This document shows positions 16,930 through 26,364 of a stretch of 64,000 nt of DNA, piece by piece. A program made the translations under genes and the position numbers. The number at the start of each line of letters is the position of its first letter. Position 1 is the stretch's first letter. The notes under the pieces were generated by a model. It had not been told where the DNA came from. It saw only the letters and a program-made list of their open reading frames with translations, and made no database searches. This DNA is from an uncultured Massilia sp. Its GTDB lineage: Bacteria; Pseudomonadota; Gammaproteobacteria; Burkholderiales; Burkholderiaceae. The stretch covers positions 62,001 to 126,000 of the forward strand of contig CAMLMV010000017.1 in NCBI GenBank assembly GCA_946481275.1. The letters are read 5' to 3'.

Positions 16930-17780
16930 ACGGCGCTGTAGAAGGCCAGCCAGCTCTCCAGCCGGCTGCGCCAGAACTGCGCGTCGTGGCCGCCGCTGCC
17001 CACGTGCAGTTCGCTCGCGGCGCCGAGCACGGCGTGCATCGCTTCGTCCTGCTTGCGCAGCGGGTCGCGGTCGCCGACGTCGAGGTAGAAGCGCAGGCCG
17101 CGCAGGTCGGCGTGTGCCGCGAGCAGCAGCGGATCGCGTTGCGCGCGCAGGGCCGGCGTCGGGTACAGCCAGTCGCGCTGGCCCGTGAACTGGTCGGCGC
17201 CGCTGTAGTCCCACAGCGCGGCGCTGTGCGCGCCCACGCGGGAGAACATCTCCGGGTGGCGCAAGGCGAGATGCAGCGCCGCGAATCCGCCCATCGACAC
17301 ACCGCCGATGCGCCGGTCCGCGCGCGCGGCCGTCACGCCGAGCCGGGCTTCGACGGCCGGCAGCATCTCCTGTATCAGGTAATCCTCGTACAGGCCGATC
17401 GTGCCGCCTGAGGTCAGCGTCCCTTGCGCCGGCGTCGTGTTCACGCCGAAGCCGTTGTCGTAGTCGGGCGCGGCGATGACGAGCGGTGCGCCCAGCCGGT
17501 CGGCCGCGCGGTTGATGGCCAGGCCGGCATCGAAGAACGCTGCGCCGTTGCCGCCGAAGCCGTGGAACAGGTAGAGGATGGGATGGCGCGCGCCGCCCGG
17601 CGGCAGGTACAGCGCGACGTTCATCGTGCGGCCCAGCGCGCGGCTGGCGACGGCGAGGGTTTCGATGGTGCCCGCCGGCGCGGCAGGGGCGACAGGGGCG
17701 GCCTGCTGGACCGAAGCGTTACCGCCCCCGCAACCGGCCAGGCAGGCAGCCGTGGCAAGCAAGAAACACCGACGTTCCAT
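16926..17780 (-). CDS. Esterase lipoprotein (CE1/esterase D-like alpha/beta hydrolase)
   Basis: 284 residues. The N-terminus MERRCFLLATAACLAGCGGG has a lipobox (LAGC), so it is predicted to be lipid-anchored. The core shows ILYLFHGFGGNGAAFFD, DYLIQEMLPAVEARLGV and the nucleophile motif GGVSMGGFAAL, the GxSxG of the esterase D / feruloyl esterase-like (CE1) group. A late Asp (LDVGDRDPL) and His (SGGHDAQFW) complete a likely triad. It leads into no further gene on its strand: its stop overlaps the ThuA stop. It follows a TonB receptor gene and a GH2 gene, so removal of feruloyl or acetyl esters from plant polysaccharide is the favoured guess. Confidence 0.8.
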   Translation of the reverse strand: MERRCFLLATAACLAGCGGGNASVQQAAPVAPAAPAGTIETLAVASRALGRTMNVALYLPPGGARHPILYLFHGFGGNGAAFFDAGLAINRAADRLGAPLVIAAPDYDNGFGVNTTPAQGTLTSGGTIGLYEDYLIQEMLPAVEARLGVTAARADRRIGGVSMGGFAALHLALRHPEMFSRVGAHSAALWDYSGADQFTGQRDWLYPTPALRAQRDPLLLAAHADLRGLRFYLDVGDRDPLRKQDEAMHAVLGAASELHVGSGGHDAQFWRSRLESWLAFYSAV

Positions 17781-17846
17781 TCGTGGCCTCCCATGAGCAC
17801 CGGCTCATTCTAGCCACGGATGGAACTGGGTTTCTTCAGGCAGTCT

Positions 17847-20483
17847 TCAATAATTGAAGCCAGCGCGGATGCCGAACATGCGCGGCTCGACGTAGGTGGC
17901 TTTCATGAAGCCGCCCCACAGCGAATCGCTGCTCGTCTTGGCGCGCTTGTCCGTCACGTTGCGCACGTACGCTTCCGCATACCAGTTGCCGTCCGGGGCA
18001 TCCAGGCGTGCCGACGCATCCGCCAGCGCATACGCGGCCTGGTAGCGGCCGATGCCGGCCCAGTCCGAGTTGCGCAGGTCGAAGTAGGCCTTGTCGCGCC
18101 AGTTCACCTTCACGTACGGCGTGAGGCGGTAGCCACCCGGCAGATCGAACTCCTGCGAGAAGTTCAGGTAGACCTGGTACTTCGGCGTGTTCGGCAGGTG
18201 ATTGCCGTCGATGTCGTACAGGCGCCGTCCGAGCAACGACTTGTCCGGGCCGTTGTAGATGGCCGGGCAAGGCTGGACGCCGAACTCCGCGCGCACGTCG
18301 CCGCACTGGTAGTCGTCGCTGTAGTTGTAGAAGCCGTGCACCTTGGTGTCGATGAAGGCGAAGCCGCCGCCCACGCGCGCACCGCGCCACGGCTTGTAGT
18401 CCCACTCCAGTTCCAGGCCCGGGATGCGGGTGTCGCCCACGTTGATCGTGCGCCAGGCTTCGTACACGTCGCACTTCGGCTGGTCGGCCGGGCAAGGCTT
18501 GCCGTCGTCCGGGATGATCTGGTTGATGAAGTAGTTACCCGTCAGCTGCATGTCCTTGTAGCGCATGTAGAAGGCGGTGGCCGAGAGGCTCAGGCGGTTG
18601 TCCAGGAAGCGGCCCTTCCAGCCCAGTTCATAATTTGTGACGGTCTCCGGGCCGTACGGCAGGAACGTCGCCTCGCCCGGCTTGCCCGTCGCGGCGCACA
18701 GGTGGTAGTTGCAGCTGTCGACCTTGTCCGCGAAGCCGCCCGCCTTGTAGCCCGTCGAGACGGAGGCATACATCATCTGGCGCGGCGTGATCTGGTACTG
18801 CAGGCCCGCGCGCCACGTCGTCTTGCCCCAGGTTTCCTTGTGATCGTTGTTGGTCGCGTTGGCATAGCCGGCGTACGCAATCGGACCGCCGCCCGCCCAG
18901 CCCATCTGCTGCGTCAGGTCGGTGCCGTCGTGGATGCGGAAGCCCGGCGTGCCCGGGATGCCGCGGTCGTACAGGCCGCGGTAATAGGCCGGGTTGCCGA
19001 TCCAGTTGGCGCCGTACACCTTGCCGCCCTTGTCTTCCTTCGAATCGCGGCTGTAGCGCGCGCCCAGCGTGGCCGTCCACTTCGGTGCGAAGCTCCAGTC
19101 GGCCTGGCCGAAGATGGCCTTCGAATCGATCTGGCGGTTCGGCTGCGCGTACACCACGCTGCCCGGGTCGCCGAACGGCTTCTGGATCGCTTCCGTCATC
19201 TCGTAGTCGATGCGGTTACGCTCGTGCATCCAGAACAGGCCGGACACGTATTTCAATGAACCCAGCTGCTGCTTGAGCTGCAGTTCGTGCACGGTCGACA
19301 GGTAGCGCGAATCCGCCGTGCGGTGCCACGTGTCGCGCAGCGGCCAGGTGCCCCAGTTCCCGTCCTTCGTATTTGGGAACGGGGCGATGTCGGCCCAGGA
19401 CGGCGCGTTCTGCAGGCCCAGGTCGTCGTCCGAGATCTGGCTGCGGCGCTGGTCGGCGATGGCGAAGTTGTAGCTGACGGACGTGCGGTCGTTGACGTTC
19501 CAGTCCGCGCCCGCGCGCACCGTGCGGATCGCCATGTCGGTCTGGCCCGGCACGTTGACGTTGATGGTGAACTCGTCGTTGGTGCAGGCGTAGCGCGTGC
19601 CGACGCCGGCGCCGCAGTCGCGGAAGAACGCGTAGCCCGCGCCCGAGTCCTGGAAGTGCTCGTAGGCGGCGTGCAGCGTGAGGTCCTTGTTGACGCGCAG
19701 GAGGGCCTGCAGGCGCGCGGCCCATTCGTTCTGGTTGGTGTAGTAGTCGGACGGGCGGACGGGGCGGTTGTAGCGCATGTCGACGTCCGGCACGCCGTTC
19801 GGGATCCAGCCTTTCGACGGCACGTTCGCTTCCGACAGGTCCTGGTGCTGGTCCGCGTAGCCGTCGCGGCGCACGCGCATGAAGGAACCGCGCAGCGCCA
19901 GCTTGTCGTTGACGACGACGTTCTGCACCCAGTTGACCTGCTTCTTGTTGTAGTTGCCGAGGTCCGTCTCCACGCGGCCGTAGTTGCCGTTGAAGTCGGG
20001 CTTCGCGGTGATGACGTTGACGCTGCCGCCCGTCGAGTTACGGCCGAACAGCGTGCCCTGCGGACCGCGCAGCACTTCCAGCTGGTCGATGTCGAACATC
20101 AGCGCCTGCGCGCCCTGCGGCCGCGGCGAATACAGGCCGTCGACGTGGAAGCCCACGGCCGGGTCGCCCGTCTCGGTGAAGTTGGTCGACGTGATGCCGC
20201 GGATCGTGATCTGGACGCCGTTGTCGAGGCCCGAATCGATGGTGACGTTGGGGATCTCGTTGGCGAGGTCGCGGATGTTGGTGGCGCCCTTGCGGGTCAG
20301 CTGGTCCTGCGAGAACGCCGTCACGGCGACCGGTGTCTTGAGCAGCGAGGTGCTGAAGCGGGTGGCGGTCACCGTCACTTCCGGAATCGTGTCGGCGGAT
20401 TGTGCCCAGGCAGGCATGGCGGCGAAAGTGCAGGCACTGGCGACGGCCACGCTCATGGCCGTCCGTTTGATTGGATGCAGCAT
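17847..20483 (-). CDS. TonB-dependent receptor (GH2/esterase cluster)
   Basis: 878 residues. ATG at 20483 (MLHPIKRTAMSVAVASACTF) has AAGGAGA four bases upstream and gives a signal peptide ending PAWAQS. The plug shows IPEVTVTATRFSTSLLKTPV, TNIRDLANEIPNVTIDSG, VQITIRGITS and VLRGPQGTLFGRNSTGGSVN, the FecA/iron-siderophore-like subclass often used for sugars in this group of bacteria. The barrel ends in the terminal aromatic FGIRAGFNY. It lies between the esterase lipoprotein (67 nt downstream) and the GH2 gene (149 nt upstream) on the same strand. The ligand is inferred to be an oligosaccharide. A TTTACTAAA motif lies 120 bp upstream. Confidence 0.9.
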   Translation of the reverse strand: MLHPIKRTAMSVAVASACTFAAMPAWAQSADTIPEVTVTATRFSTSLLKTPVAVTAFSQDQLTRKGATNIRDLANEIPNVTIDSGLDNGVQITIRGITSTNFTETGDPAVGFHVDGLYSPRPQGAQALMFDIDQLEVLRGPQGTLFGRNSTGGSVNVITAKPDFNGNYGRVETDLGNYNKKQVNWVQNVVVNDKLALRGSFMRVRRDGYADQHQDLSEANVPSKGWIPNGVPDVDMRYNRPVRPSDYYTNQNEWAARLQALLRVNKDLTLHAAYEHFQDSGAGYAFFRDCGAGVGTRYACTNDEFTINVNVPGQTDMAIRTVRAGADWNVNDRTSVSYNFAIADQRRSQISDDDLGLQNAPSWADIAPFPNTKDGNWGTWPLRDTWHRTADSRYLSTVHELQLKQQLGSLKYVSGLFWMHERNRIDYEMTEAIQKPFGDPGSVVYAQPNRQIDSKAIFGQADWSFAPKWTATLGARYSRDSKEDKGGKVYGANWIGNPAYYRGLYDRGIPGTPGFRIHDGTDLTQQMGWAGGGPIAYAGYANATNNDHKETWGKTTWRAGLQYQITPRQMMYASVSTGYKAGGFADKVDSCNYHLCAATGKPGEATFLPYGPETVTNYELGWKGRFLDNRLSLSATAFYMRYKDMQLTGNYFINQIIPDDGKPCPADQPKCDVYEAWRTINVGDTRIPGLELEWDYKPWRGARVGGGFAFIDTKVHGFYNYSDDYQCGDVRAEFGVQPCPAIYNGPDKSLLGRRLYDIDGNHLPNTPKYQVYLNFSQEFDLPGGYRLTPYVKVNWRDKAYFDLRNSDWAGIGRYQAAYALADASARLDAPDGNWYAEAYVRNVTDKRAKTSSDSLWGGFMKATYVEPRMFGIRAGFNY

Positions 20484-20602
20484 CGTATCTCCTTGGTTTT
20501 TTGAATTCTGGGTGCCGGCGAACCGGTCACCTACAGACGAGTATTTCAACCAGAATTCGTAAAATCAAAGAATTTCGCATGACACCTTTCAGTTTCTTCG
20601 TC

Positions 20603-20611
20603 TTTACTAAA
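20603..20611. promoter_or_regulatory. TTTACTAAA motif upstream of the TonB receptor gene
   Basis: A 9-bp near-palindrome 120 bp upstream of the receptor start. The same motif, or a one-mismatch copy, occurs upstream of the GH2 gene (24192, 24260) and the GH39 gene (48567). It is unusual in so GC-rich a sequence and may be a shared operator. The regulator is unknown. Confidence 0.35.
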
Positions 20612-20632
20612 CAATCAACTTGTCGCGCATGT

Positions 20633-23600
20633 TCAAGGCTGCGCGGCGTCCACTGCGACCGCCTGTTCCGGGCCGTTCCAGGCGCGCACGGCAACCTTCA
20701 GCGAACCTTGTCCGCCCGCGAATTCGGCGCTGACGGTGCGGCTCTCGCCCGGCATCAGCGCCACGTAGTTGTCCGACCAGTACACGGGCAGCACGCGCGC
20801 GCCGGCCGCGTCGAGCAGGGTCAGTTTCGTGTTCAGCACGGGCACCCGGGACGGATTGGTCAACGTGACGTCCACCTTGCGCGCCGTACCCTCCGTGCGG
20901 GCCGTGGCACGCACAGTCACCGGCACGCCGGCGAGCGTATCGAGGCCGCGCTGGCGCTCGGGGCTCGTCGACGGCCAGTACACGTTGTCCGACAGCGTGC
21001 GGCCCGCGCCGTCGGTCAAGGTCAGCTTCACGACCAGCAGGCCTTCGCGCGCCAGCAGCGGCGCGATGCCGAGGTCGATCGGCCCCGACGTGGCCACGCC
21101 GGGCACGCTGACGGTGGCGGCGCCGCGGCCCGCGAGCCGGCCGTCGACGGTCCAGGCCTCGAACGCGACCCGCGCATTGTCGAGCGGCGCGGTCGGGTTG
21201 TTGATGACGTCGACCGCGTGATCGGGCAGGTTCAGTTGCACGTGCACGGGTTCGGACGCGTGTTTCGTGCCGTAGTAGGCGGCGTGCGTGTCGTAGTCGT
21301 GGCTGAGGATCTGCCACATCGTGCTCGGCCAGGCCGGTTGCGTCATCCACAGCATGCGGCCGCTGTTCTCGCGCCACAGCCCCGCGTTCATGCCTTCGAA
21401 GATCGCACGGTGCGATTCGTAGTTCATCAGCTGCGCCTTGCGCTCGAAATCGGCCAGCGACGCCGGAGACCCGTACTGCCGCTCGAGCGCCTTCATGAAC
21501 GGTTCCACGCGGCCGTTGCCGCTGGGGTGCCAGTCGTGGTACGCGGCCGTGTCGCCCAGCGGCCAGCGCTCGGATGCCGGCACGGCCGCCTCGAACGCCT
21601 CGCGCGTGGGGAACGACGGGGTGCCCACTTCGACCGCGAAACCCTTGCCGTGCGTCGTGAAATACGTCTCCGGCGGCTGGTAGTCGTACGGGCCGCTGTT
21701 CTGCAAATTCACCCGGTTCGAGCTGCCCGTGTACCAGCGCGTGCCGTCTTCCGCGTAGATCAGCGCTTCCAGCTTCTCGTTCAGCACCGGCTGCGGCACG
21801 CCCTCGTTGCGGCCGAACCAGGCGACGATCGAGGGGTGGTTGCGGAAACGGCGCACGACGTCGACGGCGTTCGCCATGAACAGGTCGACGTCCTGCGGCT
21901 CGATGTTGTAGTCCTGCGTCGAGGCCCAGAAATCGTTCAGCACCATGAGGCCGTACTCGTCGGCCAGCTCGAAGAACGTCTCTTCCGTGTTCTGGCCGAC
22001 CCAGTTGCGGATGATGTTCACATGGGCGTCGCGGTGCAGGCGGAAATAGGGTTCCAGGCGCGCGCGGTCGACGCGCTTCATGAAGTCGTCCATGCCCCAA
22101 TTGCCGCCGCGCGCCGCGATGCGCACGCCGTTGACCTTGATGACGAGGTGCGGCGCCAGGCTGCCGGCATCGGGCAGTTCGCGGATCGCGGCCGTGCCTT
22201 CCGCTTCCGGACGCAGGCTCGTCGCCCACTGGTTGCCCGCGACCTTGCGCAGCGCCTCGTGGCGGGCGTCGGTGATGCGCACGCCGAGCGCGTGCGCCCT
22301 GGTGAAATCGGCCTCCACGCGGCGCAGGTGGCCCGTGCGGTCGACCAGCGACAGTTCGTAGGTCACGCTGCGGATGCCGAACGCGGTGCGCGCATGGTCG
22401 GACAGCGCCGCGCCCTGCAGCACGTCGACGTCGAGGTCGTGCAGCTCCGGCTTGCCGTAGCCGTTCGGCCACCACAGGCGCGGCTGCTTCACCTTCAGCG
22501 CGGCGAAGTCGTTCGATGCGAAGCGCACGGTGCGCGTGCCGGGCGCCACGTCCAGCGTGCGGCTCACCACGATCGGTTGCATCGATCCCGCCCGGGCGCG
22601 GATGGTGGCGCGCACGGTCGCGCGCACCGTCTTGTTCGACAGGTTCGTCACCGGCACCTCGATGCCGACGTCGGCCTCGCGATGGTCGTCCGCGAGCGCC
22701 GTGATCACGTGCGCATCGCCCACGCGCACGTCGCCCGTGCTGCGCAGGACGACGTCCTGCCACAGGCCCGTGTTGCGGTCGCGCACGGACGGGATCCAGT
22801 CCCAGCCCTCCGTGGCGATGAAGGTCGGACCGTCCTGCGCCTGCACGCCGCCGTTCTCGCCGACGCCGGCCGCGACGGATTCCTCGTGCGCGATGCCGGG
22901 ATGCGGCGGCGGCGACACCCTGACGGCGATGACGTTCTCGCCTTTCGGGTTCAGGTACGGCCCCAGGTCGACGCTGCCGCGCACGAAGGCGCCCCGCGTG
23001 GTGCCGGCGCGGCGGCCGTTGACCCAGATCTCGGACGCGTAATTGATGCCCTTGAAGGTGACGAACAGGTGGCGGCCGGGACGATGGCCGCGCGGCAGCG
23101 TGAAGCTCGTGCGATACCACCAGTCCTGGCGGCTGAGGCTTTCCGGGATCGCGAGGTTGTCGAGGCCATACGCCGGGCTCGGATACACGCCGCGGTCGAC
23201 GAGCGTGGTGAGCACGGTCCCCGGCACCGTGGCCTTGTACCAGCGCGACGCGTCATAGCCGCCGCTGGCGATCTGCTGCGCGGATCCCGGTGCCTGGTCC
23301 GCCGATTGCAGCGTCCACGCACGGATCGTCCATTCGTTCGCGCCCCGCGGTTCCAGCGCCGGTCCCGCGTAGGCCGGCACGGCGACGGGCTTCGATGGCG
23401 GCGTCGCGCTGCGCGGCAGCGTCCACGCATCCTGCGGCGCGAGCTGGCCGGCCATCTGGCGGGTCTGCAGCGGCCAGTGCGGGCTGCCGGTCTCGAACAC
23501 GATCATGCCTTCGTTTGGCGGCGTCGCCGCGAGCCGTGCGACGGCTTGCGCATCGTCCGCCAGCGTCAGCCCGGCCACGCGGCCCGCGAACGCGGCACCG

Positions 23601-24067
23601 GTCCCGGTACGGCGTGCGATCGCGATCTGCGCGGCGGCTGCCGCACCACCTTGCACCTCCTGCCGCGCCACTTCCCTGCCGTTCGCGTACAGGACGACGT
23701 GGCGCCCGTCCCGGCTGGCCGCCGCGTGGGTCCAGGCGCCGGCGGGCAGCGGTACGCTGCTGCGCACCGGCGCACCCGCGCCGCAGAAGGCCAGCATGCC
23801 GTCCACGCTGCACAGGTAGCCGATGCCGTCCGCGCCGGCCAGCAGCGCGGTACCGCGCGCGGTCTCCGACGGCTTGAACCAGCCGCCGATGGCGACGCGC
23901 TGCGCCGTCAGCGTCACGCCGGCCGGTGCCTTCTTGACCAGGCCATCGGCGGCGGCGGGGAATTCGGCGTTGAACGGTCCCCACGTGGCGGCGTGGGCGG
24001 AGGATGTCGCCAGCAGCACTGCCGCGAGCATGGCGTTCATGGAATGGGATCGGCGGGCGAGGCGCAT
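20633..24067 (-). CDS. Glycoside hydrolase family 2 protein with N-terminal LamG-like domain
   Basis: 1144 residues, secreted. ATG at 24067 (MRLARRSHSMNAMLAAVLLA) follows CGGAGA and gives a signal peptide ending SSAHAAT. Residues about 30-215 look like a LamG/concanavalin-A-like sandwich (VAIGGWFKPSE, WTHAAASRDGRHVVLYANGR). The GH2 sugar-binding, immunoglobulin and TIM-barrel domains follow. The barrel has IIRNWVGQNTEETFFELADE and the acid/base Glu at about 755 in WFGRNEG. The nucleophile Glu at about 813 is in GFAVEVGTPSFP. The layout fits beta-mannosidase or exo-beta-glucosaminidase rather than beta-galactosidase. It works on beta-linked oligosaccharides in the periplasm or outside. Divergence within GH2 leaves the exact substrate open. 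Confidence 0.88.
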   Translation of the reverse strand: MRLARRSHSMNAMLAAVLLATSSAHAATWGPFNAEFPAAADGLVKKAPAGVTLTAQRVAIGGWFKPSETARGTALLAGADGIGYLCSVDGMLAFCGAGAPVRSSVPLPAGAWTHAAASRDGRHVVLYANGREVARQEVQGGAAAAAQIAIARRTGTGAAFAGRVAGLTLADDAQAVARLAATPPNEGMIVFETGSPHWPLQTRQMAGQLAPQDAWTLPRSATPPSKPVAVPAYAGPALEPRGANEWTIRAWTLQSADQAPGSAQQIASGGYDASRWYKATVPGTVLTTLVDRGVYPSPAYGLDNLAIPESLSRQDWWYRTSFTLPRGHRPGRHLFVTFKGINYASEIWVNGRRAGTTRGAFVRGSVDLGPYLNPKGENVIAVRVSPPPHPGIAHEESVAAGVGENGGVQAQDGPTFIATEGWDWIPSVRDRNTGLWQDVVLRSTGDVRVGDAHVITALADDHREADVGIEVPVTNLSNKTVRATVRATIRARAGSMQPIVVSRTLDVAPGTRTVRFASNDFAALKVKQPRLWWPNGYGKPELHDLDVDVLQGAALSDHARTAFGIRSVTYELSLVDRTGHLRRVEADFTRAHALGVRITDARHEALRKVAGNQWATSLRPEAEGTAAIRELPDAGSLAPHLVIKVNGVRIAARGGNWGMDDFMKRVDRARLEPYFRLHRDAHVNIIRNWVGQNTEETFFELADEYGLMVLNDFWASTQDYNIEPQDVDLFMANAVDVVRRFRNHPSIVAWFGRNEGVPQPVLNEKLEALIYAEDGTRWYTGSSNRVNLQNSGPYDYQPPETYFTTHGKGFAVEVGTPSFPTREAFEAAVPASERWPLGDTAAYHDWHPSGNGRVEPFMKALERQYGSPASLADFERKAQLMNYESHRAIFEGMNAGLWRENSGRMLWMTQPAWPSTMWQILSHDYDTHAAYYGTKHASEPVHVQLNLPDHAVDVINNPTAPLDNARVAFEAWTVDGRLAGRGAATVSVPGVATSGPIDLGIAPLLAREGLLVVKLTLTDGAGRTLSDNVYWPSTSPERQRGLDTLAGVPVTVRATARTEGTARKVDVTLTNPSRVPVLNTKLTLLDAAGARVLPVYWSDNYVALMPGESRTVSAEFAGGQGSLKVAVRAWNGPEQAVAVDAAQP

Positions 24068-24191
24068 GATGGTCTCCGGGATAGGCATGAAGTCCCGGCG
24101 CGGACGGCCGGGATCGTGATGCGCCGGATTCTGCATCCGGCCCGAAAGAGGGTCAAACGCCGGAAAGGCTTTGCGGCGCTGTTTAGCGATG

Positions 24192-24200
24192 ATTACTAAA
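24192..24200. promoter_or_regulatory. ATTACTAAA motif upstream of the GH2 gene
   Basis: One mismatch from TTTACTAAA, 125 bp upstream of the GH2 start. It is paired with an exact copy in the other orientation at 24260-24268 (TTTAGTAAA), 68 bp further upstream. Confidence 0.3.
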
Positions 24201-24232
24201 CTGGCCGCGATTGATGGCCGAAAGATGCCGCC

Positions 24233-24258
24233 CGCCGCGCGGGCAGCGGCGCGCGGCG
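24233..24258. other. GC-rich stem-loop after the beta-propeller gene
   Basis: CGCCGCGCG, an 8-nt loop and CGCGCGGCG: a perfect 9-bp stem, 19 nt beyond the beta-propeller gene stop. On the minus strand no T-run follows. It may end or stabilise that transcript, but a standard terminator is not supported. Confidence 0.35.
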
Positions 24259-24259
24259 T

Positions 24260-24268
24260 TTTAGTAAA
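24260..24268. promoter_or_regulatory. TTTAGTAAA motif
   Basis: Exact 9-mer, reverse complement of the copy at 20603. It lies between the end of the beta-propeller gene and the GH2 promoter region. Confidence 0.3.
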
Positions 24269-24276
24269 GGCGCCGT

Positions 24277-25587
24277 TCAGCGCTGCGGTTCGAAGAACAA
24301 CACCTCGCCCGTCGCGGTGGCCGCGATCAGCTGGCCGTCGTACCAGGCCGGCGAGCCGATGAAGCCGCCGAGGCGCTTGACGTATTCGACGGCCGAATAC
24401 AGCGCATGCGGTCCGCCCTTGTACATGTGCTTCGTGTCCAGCTTGCCCGTCGCCGTGTCGATCACGCGGCCGTCGTTCACGGCCAGCGCATCGCTGCGCC
24501 ACGACCAGCGTGCGCGCCCGGTCGCCGCGTCGAGCGCGTGCAGTTCTCCCTTCATCGATGCGGCCACGACGACGTCGGCCACGCGCAGCGGCGACGCGAA
24601 CGTCCACACCTTCGTCTCGAAGCGGTACCGTTCGCGGCCGGTGCGCTTGTCCAGCGCCAGCAGCAGGCCCGTGTCCGACGTGCCGACGTACACGCTGTCG
24701 CCATCCACCGCCGGCGTGCCGACGACCCAGCTGCCCTGCGCGTCGTAGCGCCACTTCGGCTGGCCGCCGGCCGCATCGAGCGCATACAAGAAGCCGTCGC
24801 GCGAGCCGACGTAGACCGTGTCGCCGTCGACGGCGGGCGACGCCTGGATGCCGAACATGATGCTGGTCTTCTGCTCGACGCCCGTCTGGTGGCGCCAGCG
24901 CTGCTCGCCCGTCTGCGCATCGAGCGCATAGACGGCGCCGTCCCAGCTGCCGACGACGATGTTCCCGCCCGCGAGCGCGGGCGACGAATGCACCATGCCG
25001 CCCGTGCGCCACGCCCAGGCCAGCTTGCCATCTTTCGTATCGAGCGCATACACGTGGCCGTCGCTGCTGCCCACGTAGACCTTGCCGTCATGGACCAGCG
25101 GCGACGACAGGTACAGGTCCCACGGGTCGGGCACGGGCTGGCCGTCGCGCGGCATGCCGAACATGCCGTGCGCGGCGAACACCGCCTCGCCCTGCGTGCG
25201 GAAGGTCCACCGGGGCGATCCGTCGTCGGCCTTCAGTGCATGCACCGTGCCCGCGCGGTCGAGGAAGTAGACGGTGCCGTCGGCCACCGCGGGCGTCGAC
25301 GCAATGCCGCCGCGCGCGTGATACAGCCACTGCAGCGTGCGCGTCTTCGCGTCGAGCGCGTACAGGTTGCCGTTCTCCGCGCCGACGAACACGCGCCCCT
25401 GCGCCGCCACCGGCGACGCGTGGATCGCCGCGTGCGCGTCGAACCGCCCCGCGAGTTTGAACCCCTTGATGGCGCGCGTCTCGCCGGCCGCGCGGCCGGC
25501 ATGCGCGGGGTCGCCCATGAACATGGGCCAGTCGGCGGCGAACGATGGGGTGGCGAGGAAGGCGAGCAGCAGGGCAAGGCGGCGCAT
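24277..25587 (-). CDS. PQQ-like beta-propeller repeat protein, secreted
   Basis: 436 residues with a signal peptide (MRRLALLLAFLATPSFAADW). The mature part is built from about eight PQQ/WD-like repeats of the form P-x-V-x-x-G-x-V-Y-(V/F)-x-(S/D)-x-x-G-x-x-(Y/H)-A-L-D-x-x-x-G-x-x-x-W, for example KVYVGSSDGHVYALDTKDGK and TVYVGSRDGFLYALDAAGGQ. It lacks the extra catalytic loops of quinoprotein dehydrogenases, so it more likely binds or scaffolds than oxidises. The outer-membrane assembly factor BamB has a similar fold but other sequence. Same strand as the GH2, TonB and esterase genes downstream, with 209 nt before GH2. Its role in that cluster is unproven. Confidence 0.78.
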   Translation of the reverse strand: MRRLALLLAFLATPSFAADWPMFMGDPAHAGRAAGETRAIKGFKLAGRFDAHAAIHASPVAAQGRVFVGAENGNLYALDAKTRTLQWLYHARGGIASTPAVADGTVYFLDRAGTVHALKADDGSPRWTFRTQGEAVFAAHGMFGMPRDGQPVPDPWDLYLSSPLVHDGKVYVGSSDGHVYALDTKDGKLAWAWRTGGMVHSSPALAGGNIVVGSWDGAVYALDAQTGEQRWRHQTGVEQKTSIMFGIQASPAVDGDTVYVGSRDGFLYALDAAGGQPKWRYDAQGSWVVGTPAVDGDSVYVGTSDTGLLLALDKRTGRERYRFETKVWTFASPLRVADVVVAASMKGELHALDAATGRARWSWRSDALAVNDGRVIDTATGKLDTKHMYKGGPHALYSAVEYVKRLGGFIGSPAWYDGQLIAATATGEVLFFEPQR

Positions 25588-25701
25588 GAGAAGTCCTGTC
25601 GTTGGGATGCCGTCATTCTAGAGGCGAGAAGCGCGCGCAATCTTCAGGGAGGCTTCACGGCCGATAGGCGCGGCGGCGGCGCGTCGCTATACTTGCGCTC
25701 C

Positions 25702-26364
25702 ATGCGACTCCTACTCGTGGAAGACGACCTGGCGCTGGGCCGCGCGCTGCAGTCGGTGCTGCACAACGACGGCCATGACGTCACCTGGGTGCGCCTGGGC
25801 AGCGATTGCGCGCGCCTGCTGGACGAGCGCCGCCACGACGCCCTGCTGCTGGACCTGGGCCTGCCCGACGGCGACGGCGTCGCGCTGCTGCGCCGCCTGC
25901 GCGCGGCCGGCCACGTGCTGCCCGCCGTCCTGATCACGGCGCGCGACAGCCTGCAGGACCGCCTCGACGGCTTCGACGGCGGCGCCGACGATTACCTGAT
26001 CAAACCCTTCGACATCCCCGAGCTGCTGGCCCGCCTGCGCGCCGTCGTGCGCCGTGCCGGCGGCGCGCAGGCCGACGCGCTGTGGCAGGTCGGCGACCTG
26101 GCCATCGACGCGCGCAGCATGAGCGCCACCTGCCGCGGCGCGCCCGTCAACCTGTCGCGGACGGAGTTTGCGCTGCTGCACGCGCTCGTGCGCAACCCGG
26201 ACCGCATCGTCACGCGCACGGAGCTCGAACAGGGCGTGCTGCCCTACAGCGAGGGCCAGACGCTGGACGTGCATATCTCGAACCTGCGCAAGAAGATCGG
26301 CGACGGCTACATCCGCACCGTGCGCGGCGTCGGCTACATGGTGCGCCATGACGGCGACCGCTAG
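25702..26364 (+). CDS. OmpR/PhoB-family response regulator (QseB/TctD-like)
   Basis: 220 residues. Receiver domain 1-118: acidic pair EDD at 7-9, phosphoacceptor D51 in LLLDLGLPDGDG, conserved T in LITARD and K in YLIKPFD. A winged-helix DNA-binding domain fills about 125-218 (NLSRTEFALLHALVRNPDRIVTR, then LDVHISNLRKKIGDGYIRTVRGVGYM). It controls transcription on phosphorylation by the histidine kinase whose ATG lies inside its last 17 bp. The pair is oriented away from the beta-propeller gene and reads toward the ClC gene. The signal is not evident. Confidence 0.9.
   Translation: MRLLLVEDDLALGRALQSVLHNDGHDVTWVRLGSDCARLLDERRHDALLLDLGLPDGDGVALLRRLRAAGHVLPAVLITARDSLQDRLDGFDGGADDYLIKPFDIPELLARLRAVVRRAGGAQADALWQVGDLAIDARSMSATCRGAPVNLSRTEFALLHALVRNPDRIVTRTELEQGVLPYSEGQTLDVHISNLRKKIGDGYIRTVRGVGYMVRHDGDR

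Noticed and set aside
20471..24199. A 1242-codon plus-strand frame across the GH2 gene.
   Set aside because: The minus-strand frame has all GH2 catalytic motifs; this one is low-complexity.
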